A DNA stretch of 64,000 bases from Campylobacter concisus (GCF_003048875.2 NZ_CP049264.1:620001-684000); one strand, 5' to 3'. Counted from the first letter of the stretch, positions 24,379 to 35,469 are shown. Numbers and translations: made by a program. Notes: a model not told the origin generated them from the sequence alone.

Positions 24379-26190
24379 TTATTCGACAGTTACGCTTTTT
24401 GCGAGGTTTCTTGGCATATCGACATTGTTGCCTAGTCTAACGGAAATTTCAAGTGCAAGTAGCTGAAGCACTAGCATCATCTCGAAAAATTCGCTCATAT
24501 AGTGATCTTGAACGCTTGTTTTTACGTAGTCATCGCTTAGTTCAAACTCAAGTGGGCTGATCGCTAGGATATAAGCATCTCTTGCAGCGAGCTCTTCGAC
24601 GTTACTCTTTGTTTTTTCGTATAGTAAGTTTTGAGGCATTAAAGCGATCGTAAATAGCTTCTCATCTGCAAGTGCGATAGGTCCGTGCTTCATCTCGCCT
24701 GATGGATAGCCCTCGGCATGAAGATATGAAATTTCTTTAAGTTTTAACGCACCTTCAAGTGCTAGTGGATAGAAGATATCTCTACCGATAAAGAAGAAGC
24801 CATGACCGTGTAAATAGTGCTTGCTTAGGCGGTGAAGCTTCTCTTGCAAAGAGTTATCTATATTTAAAATTTGTGGGATGTGAAGAAGCGTTTTGATCTC
24901 GTGATCAAGCTCTTTTTTGCTGATAGATCCCTTTGCAGATGCCATTTGAAGCACAAGCATCCAAAGCACGATGATTTGTGTAGCAAATGCCTTTGTGCTT
25001 GCCACACCTTTTTCGATGCCAGCGCGAGTTAGAAGCGTATTATCAGCTAGTCTAACGATAGATGAGTTATCGACGTTGCAAATCGCAAGTGTCTTTAGTC
25101 CAGCCTCTTTTGCGATCCTAAGCGCCTCAAGAGTGTCAGCTGTCTCGCCACTTTGCGAGATGACGATGAAGAGCGAGTTTTTGTTTAGATAAGGCTTTCT
25201 ATATCTAAATTCGCTTGCCACTTCGACCTTTGTTCTAACTTTGGCAAGCCTTTCAAAAAGATAGCTTGCAACAAGCGCTGCATGGTAGCTCGTACCGCAC
25301 GCACAAAGCACGACATCATCGATACCTTTTAGGTATTCATCGTCTAAATTTTCAAGGGTGACTTTGTGGTTTTTAACTCTGCCCATGATGGTTTCAGATA
25401 CGACTGCACCTTGCTCGTAAATTTCTTTCTCCATAAAAAATGTATAACCCTCTTTTTGGGCATAGCTCTTATCTTTTGGCAGTGCGTTAAATGTTATGCT
25501 AGCCTTTTTGCCGTGTTTGAAAACAGCTATCTCGTCTAAGCTCACGTAGCCGTAGTTGTTATCATCAAGATATGCTACTTCAGTTGCGTTGCCGATAAGT
25601 GGGGCATCTGATGAGGCAAAATATAGCTCTTTTTTGTCGCTTTTGCCTATCGCCATAGGAGCGGCATCTTTTGCGAAAAATATCTTATCAGGTGCGGTTT
25701 TAGTGATAAGTAGCGTCGCATAAGCGCCTCTAAGCTTTGCGATAGTCGCCTCATAAGCCTTAAATGGATCTTTTTTCTCTTTTAAAATTTCTTCAAAAAG
25801 ATGCACGATCACTTCGGTGTCAGTTTGGCTCACAAATTTCACGCCCTTTGCCTCAAGCTCATCTTTAAGCTCTTTGTAGTTTTCGATGATGCCGTTATGA
25901 ACGACAAATGAGTGCTCGCCAAGGTGTGGGTGAGCGTTTATCTCAGTTGGTTTGCCGTGCGTCGCCCAGCGTGTGTGACCTATCGCCACGCCAAAGCCCT
26001 CTGATGTAAAGTCCTTTGTCTTTAGGGCTAAATTTTCAAGCTTGCCGACCGCTTTAAAAAAGTCGATCTTGCCATCACTCATCACAGCCATGCCAGCGCT
26101 GTCGTATCCGCGATACTCAAGCTCTTTTAGACCGCTTAAAATGACCTCTTTTTTCTCTTTATCTCCGATGTATCCTACGATTCCACACAT
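24379..26190 (-). CDS. glmS: Glutamine-fructose-6-phosphate aminotransferase
   Basis: 603 residues, normal length. It starts MCGIVGYIG, so the N-terminal Cys1 nucleophile of the class II glutaminase is present after Met removal; HTRWATHGKP and HNGIIENY are the glutamine-site blocks. Two SIS sugar-isomerase domains follow (CGTSYHAALV, ISQSGETADT), and it ends with the expected PRNLAKSVTVE. It makes glucosamine-6-phosphate for peptidoglycan and LOS, feeding GlmU, also in this window. It begins three bases after the stop of the GlnD-like gene, so the two are co-transcribed. No glmS ribozyme was seen. Confidence 0.97.
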   Translation of the reverse strand: MCGIVGYIGDKEKKEVILSGLKELEYRGYDSAGMAVMSDGKIDFFKAVGKLENLALKTKDFTSEGFGVAIGHTRWATHGKPTEINAHPHLGEHSFVVHNGIIENYKELKDELEAKGVKFVSQTDTEVIVHLFEEILKEKKDPFKAYEATIAKLRGAYATLLITKTAPDKIFFAKDAAPMAIGKSDKKELYFASSDAPLIGNATEVAYLDDNNYGYVSLDEIAVFKHGKKASITFNALPKDKSYAQKEGYTFFMEKEIYEQGAVVSETIMGRVKNHKVTLENLDDEYLKGIDDVVLCACGTSYHAALVASYLFERLAKVRTKVEVASEFRYRKPYLNKNSLFIVISQSGETADTLEALRIAKEAGLKTLAICNVDNSSIVRLADNTLLTRAGIEKGVASTKAFATQIIVLWMLVLQMASAKGSISKKELDHEIKTLLHIPQILNIDNSLQEKLHRLSKHYLHGHGFFFIGRDIFYPLALEGALKLKEISYLHAEGYPSGEMKHGPIALADEKLFTIALMPQNLLYEKTKSNVEELAARDAYILAISPLEFELSDDYVKTSVQDHYMSEFFEMMLVLQLLALEISVRLGNNVDMPRNLAKSVTVE

Positions 26191-26193
26191 GTT

Positions 26194-28692
26194 TTACTCG
26201 CTTATTAATAAATTTAATATCTCTTCGCCTTTACTCTCAAGTCGCTCGTTTTTCTCGATCAAAAAGAGATTTCTAGTTCTATTTTTAACCGTCTGAATTC
26301 TAGCACTCGTGACTTGAAAATGAAGCCTGTCAAAAACACTCATCACATAAGCCATTAGCCCGCGCTGATCTTTTGCGTTGATGCTAAGTTTGGCGTAATC
26401 TTTTGAGTGATTTAGCTCGAAGTTTATCTCATCTTTGTTAATATTTGGTTTCAAAGGCTCTCTTAAAACCTCGCTATTCAGGGATTTTAGGGCTAAAATT
26501 TTAGTGTTTTCAAGCTCATGATTTTTTACATTTTGGTTAAAGTCAAGCCTGATATAAAATTTTTTCTCAAAAAGCTCAAATATCTCCATATACGCAAGGT
26601 CAAATTTGGCAAATTCATAGAGCAGGGCGCTTAAATTTAGGCTTTTGTTTGTATAAATTTGAATGCTTAAATTTTTACTATTGTTTATGAAAATTTCGGT
26701 TTCGTTTAAGCTATCAGCCACTTTGCTTAAATTTATGATCTCGCTCGCGCTATATTTTGTAAAGACTAAATTTGATGTGATCTTAAAAATTTTCTCTTGC
26801 AGCTTTGGCTCAAGCGCTAAAAACTCGCTATTTCGCTTTATAGACTGCTCTTTTTTTACTCGCCTTGTCGCTTCATCAAGTAAATTTTCATCGCTAAATG
26901 CGCTAAGAGAAATTTCATAAAGCTCTCTTAAAAGCTTTGCTGTGTAGGCGTTGTAAAGCCTCTCGTTTGTGGCGTTTATCACGCAGTAGCTAAGGATGTA
27001 AAGTAGCTTTAAGACCTGCTTGTCGCCAAGCTTCGAGATAAAGGCAAAGATGACGCGCTGTGAGTAGATATCCTCTCTGTTTGAGACGTTGCTCATTAGG
27101 GTGTGGTATTTTATCAAGATGACGCCGATGTTGATAGCTTTTTGGCTTAAATTTAGCTTGTTGGCATAGGCTCTAAAGATGTTTGCGCCGATATTTGCGT
27201 GATCTTTGCCGCCAAGTCCTTTGCCAACGTCATGCATAAGCGTCACGATCTTAAGCATCGTTTTGCCCTCTAAGCAAAGCTCAGCATAGAGATTTTTTAT
27301 AAATTTATCTTTTATATTTTCAAGAAATTTGACACTTAAGATACTATGCTCATCAACCGTAAATTCGTGATAGCCGTCATATTCTGCTAGCTGGGAGATG
27401 TGCTCCATCGGTTTTATCAAAATTTGTATCATCTGCGCATCGAGCAAGGATTTTAAAATGGCGTAGGAATTTTCTCTTAAAAATATCTTCTTAAACTCGC
27501 TGATAGCGCGCTCTAAGCCATCTTTTGTGATGATGGCTCGCTTGATATAAAAGATCGCGCTTATATCAAATTTATAATCCACATCTTTTAGCTCTAAAAG
27601 CTCATTTATGAGATGCTCGATGAGCGCTGGCTTTTTGTGAAGTGGCACGTAGATGACGCCATTTATCTCATAAAAGCCATTTTTTAGCCTAGCAAATTTT
27701 CTTTGAACGAAGCTTAGCTCGCTTTTGAAAAATGGCCTGCAAAGCGAAGCTGCGATAAATCTTGAATAAATGGCTACGTTATTCATCGAGCTTAGCATCT
27801 TTTGGCTGATGACGCTCTCGTTGTCTTGCAGCTTTTTGGACTTTGTCTGCATGAAATTTGTCGTGATCTCGACACTTGAAGCGCTGAAAGTATCGGTGTT
27901 TTGAGTTAAATTTAAAGCACTTAGCAAGCTTAGTAAAAAATCCACATTTAGATTAAAACTAGCGATCTCTTTTTCATTCATCACTTTAAGAGCTTGCGAT
28001 CTAACTGAAACGTCGCTATCAAGGCAGTTTAGTATGCAGTTTAAGCGGTAAATTTCATCGATCCCGCCAAAGCCACTTTTTAAATTTGGCTCTTGCGTCA
28101 AGTAGCTTATGCTAGAAAATGGCAAAAATGCCTTTAAATGGTAGTTTAAAAAGGCTTTTTTATCAAATTCTTTTATCTTTATGATCTCGCTTTTGACTAA
28201 GCGGTAGAGGCTTTTTGAGCCGCAGATGTAGCGAAGTTGCGAGGTTTCGCTTTTAAATTTAAGGTCATCTTTGAAATTTATAAAAATTTCATCCAATTCG
28301 GCAATTTTTATCACAAATTTCATGCCAGAGCTATCTAAAATTTCAGAAAATTCTTTTAAGAAATTTTTTATATTATAGCCCTTTAAATTTTTATAAACTA
28401 GTAAAATTTCAAGCTCGCTATTTGCGCTAAGCAGCGTTTGAGCGTATTTGCCAGTGGCTAGAACGCTAAAAGCAAAGCTGTCGTTTTGTGGTACAAACTC
28501 ATCAAAAAATTCTCGCATAGTTTCATTTAAATAAGTTTTTATAAAATCATCATACTCTTTGGCTAAGAAATTTGTGAAATTTCTGCCTTGGTTTTTTTGA
28601 AAATGTTTTGGCAAATTTGCCTTAAAATCAAGAAATTTCTCTTTGATCCTTGAATAATTATCGCTATTTTTGGCACTTTTATCAGCTAGCAT
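26194..28692 (-). CDS. glnD: GlnD-family HD/ACT protein with degenerate nucleotidyltransferase motif
   Basis: 832 residues in GlnD order: a nucleotidyltransferase-like domain, the linker block EPNLKSGFGG (201-210), the HD hydrolase domain with YDGYHEFTVDEH and LMHDVGKG (His487-Asp488), and C-terminal ACT domains (KDQRGLMAYVMSVFDRLH). Canonical GlnD uridylylates and de-uridylylates PII proteins to report glutamine status. Here the GGxGR...SDxD active site reads GKYAQTLLSANSELEIL (81-97): both metal-binding Asp positions are Glu and the Gly-Arg is lost. I infer loss or change of the transferase while the HD (removal) side stays. No PII gene is nearby. Confidence 0.82.
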   Translation of the reverse strand: MLADKSAKNSDNYSRIKEKFLDFKANLPKHFQKNQGRNFTNFLAKEYDDFIKTYLNETMREFFDEFVPQNDSFAFSVLATGKYAQTLLSANSELEILLVYKNLKGYNIKNFLKEFSEILDSSGMKFVIKIAELDEIFINFKDDLKFKSETSQLRYICGSKSLYRLVKSEIIKIKEFDKKAFLNYHLKAFLPFSSISYLTQEPNLKSGFGGIDEIYRLNCILNCLDSDVSVRSQALKVMNEKEIASFNLNVDFLLSLLSALNLTQNTDTFSASSVEITTNFMQTKSKKLQDNESVISQKMLSSMNNVAIYSRFIAASLCRPFFKSELSFVQRKFARLKNGFYEINGVIYVPLHKKPALIEHLINELLELKDVDYKFDISAIFYIKRAIITKDGLERAISEFKKIFLRENSYAILKSLLDAQMIQILIKPMEHISQLAEYDGYHEFTVDEHSILSVKFLENIKDKFIKNLYAELCLEGKTMLKIVTLMHDVGKGLGGKDHANIGANIFRAYANKLNLSQKAINIGVILIKYHTLMSNVSNREDIYSQRVIFAFISKLGDKQVLKLLYILSYCVINATNERLYNAYTAKLLRELYEISLSAFSDENLLDEATRRVKKEQSIKRNSEFLALEPKLQEKIFKITSNLVFTKYSASEIINLSKVADSLNETEIFINNSKNLSIQIYTNKSLNLSALLYEFAKFDLAYMEIFELFEKKFYIRLDFNQNVKNHELENTKILALKSLNSEVLREPLKPNINKDEINFELNHSKDYAKLSINAKDQRGLMAYVMSVFDRLHFQVTSARIQTVKNRTRNLFLIEKNERLESKGEEILNLLISE

Positions 28693-28764
28693 TTAGTGTT
28701 TCCATTGTTAAAAATATCTTGGCAAATGTTACATAATTTTTGCAAAAACAAAGCTTTATTTGCT

Positions 28765-28770
28765 TATAAT
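28765..28770 (+). promoter_or_regulatory. -10 element of the mqnE operon
   Basis: TATAAT preceded by TGCT, 36 bases before the mqnE ATG, in the divergent gap with the GlnD-like gene. Confidence 0.55.
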
Positions 28771-28805
28771 AAAGCCTTAAGTTCAGCTTTAGGACGATAT
28801 AAATA

Positions 28806-29867
28806 ATGAATCTATTACAAAAACTAGAAAGTGGCGAGAGATTAAGCAAGCAAGAGGCTTTTTCGCTTTATGAGCTTGATCTTTTTACCTTGGCTAAATT
28901 TGCCGACAAAAAGCGCAGAAAACTGCACGGCAACAAGGTCTTTTTTAACGTAAATCGCCATATCAATCCAACAAATATCTGTGCTGACATCTGTAAATTT
29001 TGCGCATTTTCAGCCCACAGAAAAAATCCAAATCCATACCTAATGAGCCACGAAGAAATTTTAAAGATCGTTGATGAGAGCGTGAGCCACGGTGTAAAAG
29101 AGATACACATCGTCTCCGCTCACAATGCAACTAGCGGTTGGCAGTGGTATTTAGAAATTTTTAAAAAGATAAAGGCAGCTCATCCAGAGCTTCACGTAAA
29201 GGCGATGACGGCGGCTGAGATTGATTTTTTATCAAGGCATTACGGCTTAAGCTACGATGAGGTGATAGAAAAGATGCTTGAATACGGCGTCGATAGCATG
29301 CCAGGGGGTGGGGCTGAAATTTTTGACGAAGAGGTCAGGGCTAAAATTTGCAAAGGCAAGGTAAGTAGCGAGAACTGGCTAAAGATCCACAAAATGTGGC
29401 ACGATAAAGGCAGACAAAGCAATGCAACAATGCTTTTTGGCCACATAGAAAGCCGCGATAACAGGATCGATCACATGCTAAGAATCAGGGACTTGCAGGA
29501 TGAAACTGGCGGATTTAACGCATTTATCCCGCTTGTCTATCAAAGAGAAAACAACTACTTAAAAGATGTTAAATTTCTAGGATCAGCTGAAATTTTAAAG
29601 ACTATGGCGATATCTCGCTTGGTGCTTGATAACGTCCCACATATAAAGGCGTACTGGGCTACTTCGACGCTAAATTTAGCGATGATCGCTCAGGAATTTG
29701 GCGCTGATGATCTTGATGGCACGATAGAAAAAGAGAGTATCCAGAGTGCAGCAGGCGCAAATAGCGCAAATGGCGTCACACTAAAGACATTTTGCGATCT
29801 CATAAAAACATCTGGTTTTACGCCGGTTGAGCGTGATAGCCTATATAACGAACTTAAAATTTACTAA
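28806..29867 (+). CDS. mqnE: Aminodeoxyfutalosine synthase MqnE
   Basis: 353 residues, a radical-SAM enzyme of the futalosine route to menaquinone that joins chorismate-derived enolpyruvyl-benzoate to SAM. The cluster motif CADICKFC gives CxxxCxxC, and blocks such as HIVSAHNATSGWQWYLE, MPGGGAEIF and FGHIESRDNRIDHM separate MqnE from the related MqnC. Menaquinone is the only respiratory quinone class expected here, so this is core metabolism. It is the first gene of an apparent operon with a purine permease 11 bases on. Confidence 0.92.
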   Translation: MNLLQKLESGERLSKQEAFSLYELDLFTLAKFADKKRRKLHGNKVFFNVNRHINPTNICADICKFCAFSAHRKNPNPYLMSHEEILKIVDESVSHGVKEIHIVSAHNATSGWQWYLEIFKKIKAAHPELHVKAMTAAEIDFLSRHYGLSYDEVIEKMLEYGVDSMPGGGAEIFDEEVRAKICKGKVSSENWLKIHKMWHDKGRQSNATMLFGHIESRDNRIDHMLRIRDLQDETGGFNAFIPLVYQRENNYLKDVKFLGSAEILKTMAISRLVLDNVPHIKAYWATSTLNLAMIAQEFGADDLDGTIEKESIQSAAGANSANGVTLKTFCDLIKTSGFTPVERDSLYNELKIY

Positions 29868-29878
29868 AGGAGCTTGGG

Positions 29879-31171
29879 GTGAAATTTTTTGACTTAGCAC
29901 AAAACAAAACGAGTGTGAAGCAGGAATTTGGAGCGGGACTTACGACATTTTTGGCGATGATGTATATTGTGCCGGTAAATGCGATCATTATGAGCAAAAC
30001 TGGCATGCCTTATGAGGCACTCATCACTGCAACTGCGCTAATTACCATATTTTCTACGATATTAAATGGTCTTTGGGCGAACACACCAGTTGCGATGAGC
30101 GTTGGCATGGGGCTTAACGCTTATTTTACATTTGGTCTTTGCATAGGTATGAAAGTGCCTTGGCAAACGGCTCTTGGCGTTGTTTTTCTAAGCGGCGTGA
30201 TATTTGTCGTCTTGTCTTTTACAAATTTTAGAATGTGGATAATAAGATCCATCCCGCTTGATCTAAGAAGAGCGATAAGCGCTGGCATAGGCACGTTTAT
30301 TAGCTTTGTCGCGTTTCAGCAAATGGGCTTTATCGTAAATAACGACGCAGTTTTGGTTGGCATAGGAAATTTCAGAGATCCAAACGTGCTTCTTGGCGTT
30401 TTGGGGCTATTTTTGGTTATTTGCTTTTGGGCATGGAAGATAAAGGGCGCGTTTATCCTGGCAGTGCTTGTCACTTCAGTGATCGCTTGGGTGCTTGGCA
30501 TCGCTCCTCATCCAACAGAAATTTTCTCAACTCCAGCCTCTATCTCGCCGATATTTTTAGAGCTTGACATAAAAGGTGCCTTTAGCCTAGCCTTGCTACC
30601 GGTTATTATCACATTTTTTGTGACTGATCTTTTTGACTCGATAGGCACGCTAGCTGGCGTTGGCACGAGGGCTGGGATATTTGACGAAAACAAAAAAGAT
30701 GGCGTCGTAAAACTTGAAAAAACTCTTGAAGCTGATGCCGTTGCTACTGCAGCTGGCTCGCTTGTAGGTGTAAGTACGACCACATCGTTTGTAGAGAGCG
30801 CAAGCGGCGTAGAAGAGGGCGGTAGGACTGGTCTAACAGCTGTATTTTGCGGACTTTTATTCATACTTACACTATTTATGTTGCCACTTTTTAAAGCGAT
30901 CCCTGGCAACGCCATCTATCCGATCCTCGTAATGGTCGGCGTGCTTATGTTTGCCGAGCTTGCTAGCATAAATTTCAAAGATCCAGCCATCGGCGTTGCG
31001 ACATTTTTCATAGTTGTGCTCATCCCGCTTACTTACTCGATCACAAACGGTCTTGCATTTGGCTTTATGTCATACGTCATAGTTAAGCTCATAAAGAGAG
31101 AATTTAGCGATATAAATTTAGGCGTAGTCGTGCTAGCGCTTATTAGTTTTATCGTATTTTTAGTGCATTGA
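29879..31171 (+). CDS. NCS2/AzgA-type purine (adenine/guanine/hypoxanthine) permease
   Basis: 430-residue inner-membrane transporter with about 12-14 segments. It shows the AzgA family start QEFGAGLTTFLAMMYIVPVNA, the NTPVAMSVGMGLNAYFTF block, and the signature GVSTTTSFVESASGVEEGGRTG. It imports purine bases with protons. The start is GTG at 29879, supported by AAAGGAG six bases before it. It is followed at 12 bases by a phosphoribosyltransferase, a sensible salvage pair: uptake then conversion to nucleotide. The exact purine is not readable. Confidence 0.92.
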   Translation: MKFFDLAQNKTSVKQEFGAGLTTFLAMMYIVPVNAIIMSKTGMPYEALITATALITIFSTILNGLWANTPVAMSVGMGLNAYFTFGLCIGMKVPWQTALGVVFLSGVIFVVLSFTNFRMWIIRSIPLDLRRAISAGIGTFISFVAFQQMGFIVNNDAVLVGIGNFRDPNVLLGVLGLFLVICFWAWKIKGAFILAVLVTSVIAWVLGIAPHPTEIFSTPASISPIFLELDIKGAFSLALLPVIITFFVTDLFDSIGTLAGVGTRAGIFDENKKDGVVKLEKTLEADAVATAAGSLVGVSTTTSFVESASGVEEGGRTGLTAVFCGLLFILTLFMLPLFKAIPGNAIYPILVMVGVLMFAELASINFKDPAIGVATFFIVVLIPLTYSITNGLAFGFMSYVIVKLIKREFSDINLGVVVLALISFIVFLVH

Positions 31172-31183
31172 TAAGGATTAAAG

Positions 31184-31624
31184 ATGATATTTTATAGCTA
31201 CGATGAATTTGCCGTTGATGCCAAAAAGATGGCAAAACAGATAAAAGATGAGTTTGATCCAGAGGTAATACTAGCTGTGGCAAGAGGTGGTTTAACGCTT
31301 GGCCACTCGCTAGCTGTTGCGCTTGAAAATAGAAATTTATTTACCTTAAATTCTATCCACTATGAGGATACAAACAAGCTTGATACGATACAAATTTTTA
31401 ACGTGCCAGATCTTAGCGCGTATAAGAAAATTTTGCTTGTTGATGATATCATCGATAGCGGCGAGAGCATGGTCGAGATAAAAAGAGAGCTGCTTAAACG
31501 CTATCCAAATTTAGATATAAAGATAGCGACTGTATTTTACAAAGAAAAGGCTCTGCTTTTGCCTGAATTTAAGGTAAAAGAGGCTCATGACTGGGTTGAG
31601 TTTTTCTGGGATATACATATTTAA
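31184..31624 (+). CDS. Purine phosphoribosyltransferase (Gpt/xanthine-guanine type)
   Basis: 146 residues with the type I phosphoribosyltransferase fold. The PRPP loop is ILLVDDIIDSGESM near residues 86-99, and VARGGLTLGHSLA carries the flexible hood. It converts a purine base plus PRPP to the nucleotide in the cytoplasm. Size and the C-terminal DWVEFFWD are like the short Gpt family (W-E-F-x-W). Its placement after the purine permease supports a salvage role. Xanthine versus guanine or hypoxanthine preference cannot be told. Confidence 0.85.
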   Translation: MIFYSYDEFAVDAKKMAKQIKDEFDPEVILAVARGGLTLGHSLAVALENRNLFTLNSIHYEDTNKLDTIQIFNVPDLSAYKKILLVDDIIDSGESMVEIKRELLKRYPNLDIKIATVFYKEKALLLPEFKVKEAHDWVEFFWDIHI

Positions 31625-31633
31625 GGGCTAAAT

Positions 31634-32851
31634 TTGTTAGAAAGAGTTAGAGAATTTGCTAGCAGACACATCGCTTTTAGCGTATTTTTGATATGTTTGA
31701 TTGATTTTGTTTTTCTACTTTATGCGGCAAATTCTCTTAGTATAAGCTACAACGAGGCTGAAATTTTCTTTCAAAAGCACAGCCTTCTAAGCTACATCTT
31801 AAAGCTAAGCACCCATTTTTTTGGTCAAAATGATCTTGCTGTGCGAGGCGTGATGATCTTTTTTCACATCGCAAGCGTGGTTTTGATGTATAAGGTGAGT
31901 AAATTTTACATTAAGCTCGAGTTTGACAGGATCATAGCGGTCCTACTTTTTGTGCTACTTCCTGGCACGCTAGCTTCAGCCCTTATCATAAACAACGCTG
32001 GAATTTGCATCACTCTAGCGCTTTTGTGTATATATCTTTTTCATATTAAAAAGAAAATTTTATTTGGCATCTTTTTCTGCCTAGCCTTTTTTATAGATGG
32101 CGATTTCTTGATATTTTATGCAGGATTTTTTATATTTGCACTTTACAAAAGAAAGCCGCCACTTGCTTGGCTCAGTGCCATTTTATTTTTGCTGACACTT
32201 TATTTTTTTGGCTTTGAAACAAATGGCAGACCAAGTGGGCATTTTATCGATACTTTTGGCATATTTGCCGCTGTATTTTCGCCATTTGTCTTTATCTTTT
32301 TTGTATATACGATTTATAGAATTTGGGTTAAGGAGAAGAAGGATCTTTTGTGGTTTATCGCCATTTGCTCATTTTGCTTTTGTATGATAGTCTCTGTGCG
32401 CCAAAGGCTGGAGCTTGAGCAGTTCTTGCCATTTTGCGTGATCGCAACGCCACTTATGGTAAGAGTTTTTTTTAACTCATATCGCGTGAGGCTGCCAAAA
32501 TTTAGAAAAGGCCATAAAATTTGCACTAGCTTAGTGATGCTCTTTTTGATATTTAACTGGTCAGCGATCATTTTTAATCAAATTTTTTACCTCTTTTTAA
32601 GCGATCCTACAAAACATCTCACATATAAATTTGATGTAGCAAAAGAGCTGGCAGATAAGCTAAAAGAGGCTGGAGTGCAGGACATAACGACTGAAGATAC
32701 AAGGCTTGCGCTTAGGCTTAAATTTTATGGGATAAAAACAAAAAGCTACTCTAAAAATTTATTAGCAAGTGCCGATTTAGATGAAAAATCGAAATTTAGT
32801 ATAGAAAAAATGGGAAAAGTAGTTGCAAATTTCAATATCAAGGAACGATAA
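31634..32851 (+). CDS. Polytopic membrane protein, possibly a GT-C glycosyltransferase
   Basis: 405 residues with about 8-9 membrane segments and a short soluble C-terminal part. The first loop after helix 1 has SISYNEAEIFF, an acidic pair placed like the catalytic loop of ArnT/PMT (GT-C) glycosyltransferases, and helices follow in that style. The match is weak, so this is a suggestion only. The start is TTG at 31634, ten bases after the upstream stop. It is probably co-transcribed with the purine genes and the pilin-like gene after it. Confidence 0.7.
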   Translation: MLERVREFASRHIAFSVFLICLIDFVFLLYAANSLSISYNEAEIFFQKHSLLSYILKLSTHFFGQNDLAVRGVMIFFHIASVVLMYKVSKFYIKLEFDRIIAVLLFVLLPGTLASALIINNAGICITLALLCIYLFHIKKKILFGIFFCLAFFIDGDFLIFYAGFFIFALYKRKPPLAWLSAILFLLTLYFFGFETNGRPSGHFIDTFGIFAAVFSPFVFIFFVYTIYRIWVKEKKDLLWFIAICSFCFCMIVSVRQRLELEQFLPFCVIATPLMVRVFFNSYRVRLPKFRKGHKICTSLVMLFLIFNWSAIIFNQIFYLFLSDPTKHLTYKFDVAKELADKLKEAGVQDITTEDTRLALRLKFYGIKTKSYSKNLLASADLDEKSKFSIEKMGKVVANFNIKER

Positions 32852-32854
32852 GCT

Positions 32855-33544
32855 GTGAAAAAAAGAGCTTTTACGATGATAGAGCTTATTTTTGTTATTG
32901 TTGTTGTTGGAATTTTAGCTGCCATTATGATCCCAAAACTAAACAGAAATGCCTCAAGAGAAGCGGCAAATCAGATCCTAACTCATATAAGATACACCCA
33001 ACACCTAGCTATGCAGGATGATAAATATGAAAATTTTATTAGCAATCAGTCTAAGCCATGGTTTAAGTTGAGATGGGGAATAACATTTAATGAAACTAGT
33101 CTAAAGGAATGCTCTATAGATAAACTAGGAGTTAAGACTTGGAAGTATAGTGTTTTTTTTGACAAAAGTATAAATGGAAATATAAATTCGGAAAGAGAAG
33201 TAGCAAACGATATCTATAAAAGCGGGAAACTCCTTAGTGGAGGCTGGAGTGGAATATCAACAGATGCTTGTAAAAAAATAAATAAGGAATTAAATTTAGG
33301 AAAAAGATTTGGTATAACATCGGTTGATTTTAAGGATGGTTGCATTGGAATGCAAACTATAATTTTTGATGAAATGGGTCGCCCTATGAGAGTAGCAAGT
33401 ACTACTTCTGGAGGAGCAAAACGTCCTTATGATAGACTTCTTAAAAAAGATTGCAGTATAACAATAACTGATAAACGCGGCAATCAAACAACTATTACTA
33501 TAGAAAAAGAAAGTGGCTTTGCATCCATAAAAGAAAATAGTTAA
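32855..33544 (+). CDS. Type IV pilin-like (pseudopilin) protein
   Basis: 229 residues beginning with a class III signal: a short leader MKKRA, then FTMIELIFVIVVVGILAA, with the usual Glu at mature position 5. The leader ends in Ala rather than Gly, as often in Campylobacter. Prepilin peptidase would cut and methylate here; a pilD gene is in this window (43911-44699). The soluble part is Lys/Asn-rich with three cysteines. Candidates are minor pilins of a competence or type II secretion-like system. The start is GTG. It ends at a terminator before the rRNA operon. Confidence 0.85.
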   Translation: MKKRAFTMIELIFVIVVVGILAAIMIPKLNRNASREAANQILTHIRYTQHLAMQDDKYENFISNQSKPWFKLRWGITFNETSLKECSIDKLGVKTWKYSVFFDKSINGNINSEREVANDIYKSGKLLSGGWSGISTDACKKINKELNLGKRFGITSVDFKDGCIGMQTIIFDEMGRPMRVASTTSGGAKRPYDRLLKKDCSITITDKRGNQTTITIEKESGFASIKENS

Positions 33545-33560
33545 ATTTGATTAAATTTTG

Positions 33561-33596
33561 AGCTTTTGATTTTTTTCAAAAAGCTGCTATTTTTTA
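33561..33596 (+). terminator. Terminator between the pilin-like gene and rRNA operon
   Basis: AGCTTTTGA and TCAAAAAGCT pair with one bulged A, and a run of six T follows shortly after. Confidence 0.65.
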
Positions 33597-33620
33597 ATCT
33601 GCATTTAAGCATCCCTCATA

Positions 33621-33626
33621 TATAAT
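33621..33626 (+). promoter_or_regulatory. -10 element of the rRNA operon
   Basis: TATAAT in CATATATAATTCC, about 245 bases upstream of the 16S gene, leaving a long leader as usual for rRNA operons. Confidence 0.5.
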
Positions 33627-33689
33627 TCCAGCTCACGAAACGAGAAACCACCTTTAACTTCAACGTTAATAAAGCCTTTTTCTTATCGT

Positions 33690-33702
33690 TGTTCTTTTAA
33701 CT
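33690..33702 (+). promoter_or_regulatory. boxA-like antitermination element in rRNA leader
   Basis: TGTTCTTTTAACT resembles the boxA consensus TGCTCTTTAACA bound by NusB/NusE. A near-identical core (TGTTCTTTTAA) recurs in the 16S-23S spacer at 35816-35826, as in E. coli. Confidence 0.5.
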
Positions 33703-33865
33703 TACAATTGTTAAACTATTAGTCAATCTTTGAAATCTAAACAAGTGATCGATTGAGCCAGTCTATTATGATTAAATAATAGATTAGACAAACTAATATA
33801 AAAACTAAAAGTTTTTTTGATTAAAAACTTCATAATAAAAATCCTATCTATTAGATAGGTAATTA

Positions 33866-35377
<1,512 letters not shown>

Positions 35378-35385
35378 AGAGTACA

Positions 35386-35414
35386 TATAGATATTCTCTC
35401 ACAAGATATCTATA
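35386..35414 (+). repeat. Processing hairpin after 16S
   Basis: TATAGATAT and its perfect complement ATATCTATA flank an 11-base loop just after the 16S end. Probably part of rRNA maturation. Confidence 0.5.
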
Positions 35415-35469
35415 AGAAAGATATTCTCAATCATCCTTGTTTAGTTTTGAAAGATTGATAGACCTATAG

